Shown here: positions 56,573 through 64,000 of the stretch, piece after piece
Position numbering within the stretch: the stretch's first letter is position 1
Layout: every line of letters starts with the position of its first letter
Source of the DNA: Charina bottae
Lineage: Eukaryota > Chordata > Lepidosauria > Squamata > Charinaidae
Assembly (NCBI GenBank): GCA_023362775.1
Contig: JALMGJ010000018.1
Location: 2,605,001-2,669,000 of the forward strand
DNA length: 64,000 nt
Direction of reading: 5' to 3'
Position numbers and translations under genes: made by a program
Notes under the pieces: model-generated
Database searches by the model: none
What the model was told of the DNA's origin: nothing
What the model saw: only the letters and a program-made list of their open reading frames with translations

Positions 56573-56862
56573 AAATCAACCCTGACTGCTCATTGGAAGG
56601 ACAGATACTGAAGCTGAAGCTCAAATACTTTGGCCACCTAATGCGAAGAGAGGACTCGCTGGAAAAGACCCTGATGCTGGGGAAGACTGAAGGCAAAAGG
56701 AGAAGGGGACGGCAGAGGATGAGATGGTTAGATAGCATCACCGATGTAATGAACATGAATTTGAGTAAACTCCGGGAGACAGTGGAGGACAGGAAGGCCT
56801 GGCGTGCTACGGTCCATGAGGTCACCAAGAGTCGGACATGACTAAATGACTGAACAACAAGA
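56573..56862 (+). pseudogene. BovB C-terminal coding end and 3' tail
   Basis: After the LTR the frame reads INPDCSLEGQILKLKLKYFG, HLMRREDSLEKTLMLGKTEG and RWLDSITDVMNMNLSKLRET, then ATVHEVTKSRT and a TGA stop. This is the conserved BovB C-terminus. The tail GTCGGACATGACTAAATGAC is the same as the SINE tails. Confidence 0.9.
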
Positions 56863-56873
56863 ACACACACCAC

Positions 56874-57280
56874 ACAGATCTTTAAGTCTTAGTAGACTAA
56901 GTGGAAGTCTTGAGACCTTTGGGAGAAAACAGTAATTTAATATTGGAACTCTTACCTATGGTGAACTTCAAGAAATCAGGTTTCATTAAACTCAGCAATG
57001 AAAAGTAGGATTCCATGATAGTGAAGGTAATGAGAAAAGGAACTCAGGATGGGTAAGAGCTTGTAAAAAAGAAGATAGTAAATGCATAATTACAACAACA
57101 AAAAATCAAATAAAGGAAAAATGGAGATAGTGGAAGGCTATACAAAAAACAGACTAAGTTCTGAACATGAAAAAGACACAGAAGGTGGAAAGAAAGATAC
57201 GTTACGAAAGAAATTACGGTAGTAATTGTGGCATTCCTAGGTAACCTAACGTCAGTGTAGATTTGTAAATTTTATTTAAC
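56874..57280. other. Intergenic, nothing recognised
   Basis: A-rich sequence without a recognised element. Confidence 0.5.
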
Positions 57281-57900
57281 TTTTGTTGTCCTTAGTAGAT
57301 AGTGGGGACACTGAAGTTGTAAGGTATCTTGACTTAAGCAAAGTACCCTACCATAAGCTGATCAGCAAATTAGTTAAATATAGGCTGGATGGGATGCCTA
57401 TTGGGGTATCACAATGTCTTAAAATCCTTATCAATGTTTCCTCAATGAATTTGGGGTGGGGTATTAGGCAGGATGCCACAGTGTTTGGTCTTGGTTCTGG
57501 TCCCCTTCAGTATTTTTATAAACAAGTAAGATAAAGGGAAGGCAATGTTCATCAAATCTGCAGATGATGCAAAAGTGGGCAGGATAGTTAATATTCTAAA
57601 AGATGGAAATAACATTCAAAATGATATTGATAAGGTAGAGCAGTGAAACAAACAAGAAGTTCTTCATTATGGCAAAAGAAATCAAATGCAAAGGTACAGG
57701 TTGAGGATACCAGATTTGGAAATGGGACAGGTGAAAACTATCTTAGAATAGTCGTTGATCACAACTTGAGCATGTGTCAGCGGTGTGACCTGGCCACTAA
57801 TGCAAATGCAATTTTGGGCTGCATCAAAAGGACTAGAGTTTTCATATCATGGGATGTATTTCCACTCTTGATTGGACCTAGCTAGCTTCTGGAAGATTTC
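57281..57900 (+). pseudogene. Degraded CR1-type LINE fragment
   Basis: Shifted + frames read RYLDLSKVPYHKLISKLVKY, FIKSADDAKVGRIVNILKDG (a FADD-type catalytic box with Ser for Phe), GNNIQNDIDKVEQ, and later LRIVVDHNLSMCQRCDLATN and NAILGCIKRTRVF. This is the order found in the CR1 reverse transcriptase C-terminal half. Several stops and shifts; inactive. Confidence 0.7.
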
Positions 57901-59577
57901 CAGGAAGATCTGCCTGTGGAAGGACTGGGTTGATGAAATGCATGTTGGACCCAGCATCTGATGCAGTATAAGCCTACTTCATAGGTTTCCTAGAACCGCT
58001 GTGATACTTTTGCAGGAAATGAATGTGCTTCTTGCATGCATGGTTACTAATAGAAGTATAATGGGCTTCATCAGGCTCCTCCTCCCAGTCACTGTCCTGA
58101 ACTCTCCATACTAGGCCTTGACAGAAGAGGACCGACATCCTGGCAATGAGAAGTGAAGGAGGGAAAGAAAGCAAGGGGGCAGGAAAGCCATTCAGAAGAG
58201 AAGCCAGAAAGACACCATGCTTTGAACTGAATGCAGTTCTCAAATAATATTGACTCATAAATAACGTATTGTTACTTGTGCCACTTTTGTACACTGCCCA
58301 GACTCACATGGTCTGAATTGGGCAGTCAAAATGAATTGAATTCTTGTTTTGGAATACTTATCTCCGCTAGATAAAGCTGCAGGAAACCGACCCTTCCAAT
58401 AGTACTGATGGCCCAACATCAAGACGCAACCATAGGCTGAAAACCTGTGGCTTAAGAGGGAACTTTTGGTGCTCCTTGAATCAACTGTTTGTGCTCATCC
58501 TTATAGCCATCTCACAGGGTTATTTTGAGGTTAAAACGAATGGATTGGTGAGAGTGGAATCACCTCTGCACATACCCGAGCATGGTATGTAACAAAGACA
58601 ATACATTTCTAGTGTACGCTTACATCTCAAAGCCAGTGTTTTGGAAATTGCCACTGACGTTCTCAAACTGTGTCAAAGCAGAACCATGATGCCAAAGAAC
58701 AGCCAGAAACAGATCCATTAAGAAGTTCGGAGATCCCATCTTGTCCCCCTACGAAGGATGACTGCCCACAGCCTCTCTCTGAGGGCCTCCCTCATTTGGG
58801 CTATACTGTTCTGAATTCCCATTGGTTCTGCCACAACACGCAAAAGCCAAAATGCCACAGGATTGCTGTCTCCAGAGAAAGCATCTGTGGAGGAATCCAC
58901 CATTTCCCACTTCAATACCTTTTCACAGCACCCAGGGGTCTGTGGGGGGTATGTTATTAAAGCTTTAAAAAAATCCCCCAAATTAATCTTTTGTGTTTAT
59001 GAGTGGGGTGAGTTCTCCAGTTTTAATTTAGAGTAATTGTGTATGCCAGCTCTCAGAGCTTTGGGAAATAAAATCCATAAAAATAGATGATCGGTGGTTG
59101 GTATTTTTAGCTCTTCATCATAGCCCACTAGAAAACCTTCTGCATTCCATAAGCTTGTCAGCATTTTCAAATCAAACCCCAATGATGGTTCTTTTTGCTT
59201 CAGCGCCTACTCAAGCACATCAGAAAAAAACACATTGGATTTGTTTTTGCCAGGGTAACGCCTCCTCCGCACCCTCTGGGCAGAAATGTCATGACTGGAG
59301 AGTAGGAAGTGAGTAGCTTTGATGTAGCATCTTTAAGCATCTTTGGGAAAGGAAAGAGAAGCACTGTTCCTTGTTCCCTGCTATGAAATGCAGTGGTCCC
59401 TGGAGAAACTGGTTGTTATCACCATCATTCCACATAATTCCAGGACAAACGCGAAGCAGATGCTCTTTATCCCTTCCCAAGCGATTTGTGCAGTGGAGCC
59501 TGAGACATTCACTTCAGTGTTCATTGCAGTAGCAGGAGGTAAAATCGTATTTCTGAAACACAGCATTAAAAGTAAAG
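57901..59577. other. Intergenic, no gene recognised
   Basis: At 58285-58342 CACTGCCCAGACTCACATGG followed by GGGCAGTCAAAATGAATTGA resembles a decayed retroelement 3' tail. The rest is unassigned. Confidence 0.45.
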
Positions 59578-60050
59578 CGTCAGTCAAGTCAACTTTGACT
59601 CCTGGTGACTACATGAACATCTCCATGTCACGAGCTTGGCAGCAATTCTGACTTTTTTTTGGGGGGGGGTGTGCCTTCCAGTCAGTCTTGACTCTTGGTG
59701 ACTGTCTGGGCAAGTCCCTGCTGTTTTATGTATTGTCGAAGGCTTTCACGGCCGGTGTTCGATGGCTGTTGTGGGTCTTCCGGGCTGTGTGGCCGTGTTC
59801 TGGAAGTTGTGGTTCCTAAGTTGTAGGAACCACAACTTCCAGAACACGGCCACACAGCCCGGAAGACCCACAACAGCCACCCTGCTGTTTCCTTGGCAAG
59901 ATTTCGGAAGTTTGCCATTGCCTGCTTCCTAGGGCTGAGAGAGAATGACTGGCCCAAGGTCCCCCAGCCGGCTTTCATGCCTAAGGCGGGACTAGAATTC
60001 GTGGTCTCCTGGTTTCTAGTCAGATGCCTTAACCACTACACCAAACTGAC
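59578..60050 (-). mobile_element. MIR-like tRNA SINE split by a hairpin insertion
   Basis: The head (reverse of AGTCAGTTTGGTGTAGTGGT) is at 60025-60050, the core GACTGGCCCAAGGTCCCCCA at 59947, and the downstream part TCAGTCTTGACTCTTGGTGA near 59680. A 153-bp insert at 59727-59879 splits it, flanked by the 11-bp repeat CCCTGCTGTTT (59716-59726, 59880-59890). TCAAGTCAACTTTGACTCCT at 59583 may be a second, overlapping copy. Confidence 0.75.
59727..59879. repeat. Inserted hairpin with 54-bp perfect arms
   Basis: Arms 59764-59817 and 59825-59878 are perfect inverted copies (GGCTGTTGTGGGTCTTCCGG on the left) around a 7-bp loop. A left-only segment has TATTGTCGAAGGCTTTCACG, a phrase of a common reptile repeat. 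The flanking duplication is 11 bp. Confidence 0.8.
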
Positions 60051-63000
60051 TGTTCTGATGTTTTATAGTCCTGCGATTTCTGGTAGCTCTTTCATCCCAG
60101 TGCTAATCAGGACTGACCCTGCTTTTAGGGTGTTTTAGATCAGCCAAGGCCGGTTTAGGTGTTGAATTAAAAACTCAGTGTAGAACAAAACACAGAGAGC
60201 TAAGGCCTCGGGGCTGCTGTATGACATGCATAGAGGCCAACGTGCCTGTCGATTGCATAAATGGGAATGGATTGCGAAGCAAACTGCAAGTCTCCAGAGT
60301 CAACTTGACTTGAGGAAAGGCCTCCAGGTCTCCTATTGGCTTGCTGGTTTTTTTTTTTAGAAAAGGGAAAGTGACTGCCCAAGCTCGTCTGTAAGGTCCA
60401 AAAGAAGAGAATGGTGAATTAGGACAGATGATCATCTTGGGGGATTAAGAGAGTAGATGGGGAAACTTCTATTAGCCTCCTGGAAATGGGGATTTTGTGA
60501 CTGTCCACATCCAGGCAACGCCTGTTCGCACTTGGCACCACCGTACTTCTCGCTTCCATCCAGATGTGACCCTGATAAAGGCAACCTTACCCTGCTTCAG
60601 TCCAACGCTAAACTTTTGTGGCTCCCTTTAACCTGGATGCTGTAACCTACAAGAGGCCACCATCTTTTGAGTGGCAGCTTCCAACTTCTGCATGCCGTCA
60701 CTGCCACCATGGTCCAGATGTTGCAGCAGCAGAACCTTTCCCCCATACTTCCGAAGGGAGCCACATCAATCTGGCATAAGCAGCCATGCCTTCCAGATGT
60801 GTTGGCCACAGTGGTTTGACATTCTGGGAGTTGTTGACCCAATACATCAGGTTTGGGGCACATATAAGGATTACGACAGAACATCTGTAATGTGCTCTGA
60901 ACATTTATTATTGATCCTCATCTGCCATACAAGCTCACACTGCCACTAGAAGTGCATAGACGCAAATAAGGTCAGCCTTCCAAGCCAGGTTCCTAGGAAA
61001 AAAGAAACCCATCACTTCTACTGTAGAACGGAAGAAGTGTTGGAGGAGAGCAGGGTAGCTCCCCCCACGCTAAGAGTGCTGAGCTAGACATGTGGTCAGC
61101 TTCTACTGCTCACTAGTTGGCTCAGTTAGACCCCCTCCCCAAAATCCATGTCACTAGGAGATTTGGACAATAAAACGGAAGTGACAGAAATCGGATTTAT
61201 TTCACATTACACAATAATATAACTCACTTGGCACTGGCTCCGTTTTGGCCGAAAACCCAGTTTGGAAACCATGACTTACGGCTCATGTGAAATGTGAACT
61301 CATAAAATTGTAGTTTGTTCAACAAACCATGGCTTAACACAATGACTGGAACCAGCTGTTATCCTGAAAAAGAACACGATAAAAAATGTATCGAGATGCC
61401 TCTATGTGGCATTCAAATGACATTTAAAAAACATATACCGACACATGTCTGAGACATTTCACCATACATGACCTTTATTGGCAACATCGGGGGTCATTTA
61501 TTATACAGAAGTCACATCACACCATTCTCTTCCAATTTCATCCCCTTATAAATCTGTAGCAAAAGTGCACTTTTAATCTATAACATATATTTTTCAATAT
61601 TCTCTCCATCTTTCAAGTCAGGTATTATTTGTAAAAACATTATCACCAAATATACAAAATACAAGCTCAGCGTTCTCCTAGGCTGGGTGGTTGCAACTGC
61701 CATCATATTTGGGGGGGGGGGCTTTGCCCATGAACTTTTCAACTTCACCCCGCCTGGGCCTACAACATGACCGAATGGTGTGTCTCCACGGTAGATTGGG
61801 TTAAGGGTTTTTGTGGTTTTGTTTGGAGATTTCTAGCCAAGAGAAAGTTCACACATAATGCATAAATAATGCATAACTGTCAACGGGTTGTCAACAGCTA
61901 TTTGTATTAGAGATGACAACCTCTGAAGAGATATGATTCTTGCATATTGGACATAACATATCCACATCAGTTGCCTTCCCGAAATAGTGTGAATGCTGAA
62001 ATGTGAATTCTGAAATCATTTAAAAACACATAGATGACATTGTGTGTCTGTCACTAATGGAATGTCACTGGTAACCAAAAGAAAACAGCTACTGTAAGAC
62101 AATGGCTGCAATCTTATAGCCTCCCTGGAAGTCCCAGGAAGGTTTGGTGTCCCCACTGAGGGTCTGCTCTTGGAAAGTCAGTTCCAACTTCTCCCACCTC
62201 CCATGGAAATCTACAGATCCTCTGATGCTCTGAAGTGGGCCAAGGAAAAAGCAGGCAAGTCTCTTTCTTCACAGACATGGTCCATGAGGCTTGGACGATG
62301 CTGCAGCAGACATCCTTGCCCTTGCAATGCAAGGGAAAGCTTTCCAATTGAAAAGTTAAACCAACAAACATGGACCCAAGGAAGCAAGGGAAACACAGCT
62401 TTTCTTTGCTGGCACAAACCAGGCAAACTTTTGGAAGCAGTAGCTTGCCTGCCCTTGTGAAAGCAAGAGCTCAGGTTTTGAAATTTTCTCAAGTCAGTTT
62501 CCTTCTTGGCAAATGCCAGCAGAACATGATTGAGGAAAGCTTTGGGACGAGCAGAGATAACTTCAGAGTTCTCCCAAACAGGAAGCCCAATCTTATTTCC
62601 ATTCACGTGGACCAATAAAGAACTTGGTGCATTCATCAAGGCCCACCAGGGGCTCCTGGGATTAGCTCCCATCCATTGTGAAGGTGGTTGTGCATCGTGT
62701 CTCCTTAAGAATGCTTTAGTATGCTGGAAAGCTGCTGGAGGGAGGGAGATATCAATGGTTCCCACACCCCAAACTGGTCCTTAGGTCACAACCCAATCCA
62801 AGGTTCTCATGAACCTAAATAATTCTGGTAGAGTCTTCTCCATTGCACATTTTTTTCCCTCTTGAAAATGGTTAGAGTTATCATTCATAATGTTGGAAAA
62901 TAGACACTAACTGTAATACAGTCTTCCTAACACAGCCTTAGGTTATCTCTGTTGAAGCAGCAACAGCAGCAGAAATATGTACTGGAAAATGATATGTGGG

Positions 63001-64000
63001 GAGCAGAAGATGATCACGCGAAGAGGAACCCTTTCCAAGACATTGATGGATGTTCATTTGAGTGCTTTCTTCTTAACCCTCCCCTGAATTGTTTCCAAGG
63101 CCAAAATCATGAATATTATTTAAACCTCAATGTCTAGAGCTGTGATGTCCATTTACAGCATGTTGATCCATGCCTAGAATTGCTTCCTACACGCAAAACT
63201 GTACACTAAATAGATCGTTTCGGCAGAGGGCACTTTTGGCTTAGAGAATAGCTCCAAGAAACTGTTATTTCAGCTTTTATGCTTTATGTGACCTCAAAAA
63301 TTTACACCTATTTCTTTCCTGACTTCTACAGTATTGTGGTTCTGAGTCAAAATATCTTTTTAAAAAGGATTAACAGATTTATAAAGCATATAAAAATTAC
63401 TTTTTCAAGGAAATTTTAAGAAAGAGACAGAGTGGAAAAAATGTAGAATAAATAGTGTTATCTGAAATAAAAGTGACATTTTAAACAAAATCTTCAATCC
63501 TGTAGAAACACCTAGTGTCCTTTTCCCATACATAAAAAAGTAAAAATTAAACCACGATGCTTCCAGTATGATTTAAGCTGACTGCAATCTTGAACTACCA
63601 AAACTGCAACTTTCATCAACTTTCTCCTGCTTGTGTCGCAAAACAGGGCAGATACTGAGCAGACACTGGAGGGGAAATCATTCTGTTAGAAAACAGAAAA
63701 ATGGCATTAACGGAAACCAAAGGAGAGTCTTAAGCCACAGCTGAACAGTAAACGGATTCTACAGTGTTACTTTAAAAATCACTTCCTTGGTTCTTGAATA
63801 ATTCAGCAGCCAGGTTTCAAGTAGAGGTAAAAGATTTTGGAAGTTAGCAAGTATAAAATAGCCTAGAAAGAAAATCAAAGCGAAATGCATCCTTGGTCAG
63901 GGCGGTTCTCCTCGAGGAAACGCACCACTTGATTTCCTGAAAATTGCCCGTGATAACGAGGAATTGATTCTGCTCTCTCTATGCTGTCCTTTCTGGGCAC
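60051..64000. other. Intergenic, no gene or repeat recognised
   Basis: About 4 kb with short homopolymer runs only (T at 60349-60357, G at 61711-61720). The longest frame (184 codons, - strand, 62211-62765) has no recognisable motif. The unique, AT-rich sequence from about 61.4 kb to the end could be a 3' UTR or conserved noncoding DNA, but nothing in it proves that. Confidence 0.45.

Larger units (their letters stand above)
53273..56862 (+). mobile_element. RTE-BovB LINE, near full length, interrupted by a solo LTR
   Basis: It begins CCCCTTCATGGATCACTGCC and ends GACATGACTAAATGACTGAA CAACAAG. The 11-bp direct repeat ACACACACCAC at 53262-53272 and 56863-56873 is a probable target duplication. 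Without the 409-bp LTR and its duplicated 4 bp it is about 3.18 kb, the expected BovB length. It encodes an endonuclease then a reverse transcriptase, with many frame breaks. BovB elements are known for transfer between squamates and ruminants and supply the machinery for the Sauria SINEs seen elsewhere in this window. Confidence 0.92.

Noticed and set aside
62211..62765. A 184-codon - strand frame as a possible gene
   Set aside because: No family motif or plausible splice structure, and the + strand is open over much of the same region. Could be chance.

Overview
The window is vertebrate nuclear DNA, most probably from a squamate reptile (lizard or snake). The reasons are spliced genes in a repeat-filled background, five insertions of a tRNA-derived SINE of the Sauria/Squam1 type with a BovB-like tail, a near full-length RTE-BovB LINE, CR1/L3 LINE remnants, many small hAT elements with 8-bp target duplications, and abundant microsatellites. 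I cannot name the species.

Two protein-coding genes are supported. (1) A WASF3 (WAVE3)-like gene on the + strand runs from an upstream first coding exon outside the window through seven coding exons (2307-14855) to the stop codon. The exons give the C-terminal part of the WAVE homology domain, the basic region, a proline-rich region, the WH2 motif and the acidic C-terminus, about 459 residues. One junction requires a GC donor site. Its introns hold long polypyrimidine tracts and several transposons. (2) A single-coding-exon GPR12-like receptor lies on the - strand (32290-33414, 374 aa) in a strong CpG island (about 32.1-35.6 kb), with a likely 5' splice acceptor and a perfect CRE palindrome upstream. 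WASF and GPR3/6/12 genes lie tail-to-tail in all three human paralogons (WASF1-GPR6, WASF2-GPR3, WASF3-GPR12), and the same convergent layout is seen here. Both proteins resemble WASF3 and GPR12 most, but both look more divergent than expected for one-to-one orthologues of such conserved genes. A retained extra ohnologue pair (compare frog GPRx/GPR185) is therefore worth testing.

Layout: 1-14.9 kb, WASF3-like exons and introns; 14.9-32.2 kb, intergenic DNA with MITEs and microsatellites; 32.2-35.6 kb, GPR12-like gene and CpG island; 35.6-50.5 kb, dense repeats (Sauria SINEs, an L3/CR1-type LINE, a Tc1 fragment, clustered hAT elements reusing target sites, a CR1 3' end, a SINE with an internal 102-bp tandem array); 52.2-53.3 kb, microsatellites and a large near-perfect palindrome; 53.3-56.9 kb, a BovB element interrupted by a solo LTR; 56.9-64 kb, a CR1 fragment, a composite SINE, then about 4 kb with no recognisable gene or repeat.

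WASF proteins drive Arp2/3-dependent actin branching. GPR12-family receptors are constitutively Gs-coupled and raise cAMP. No direct functional link between the two genes is visible; their linkage reflects ancient synteny.
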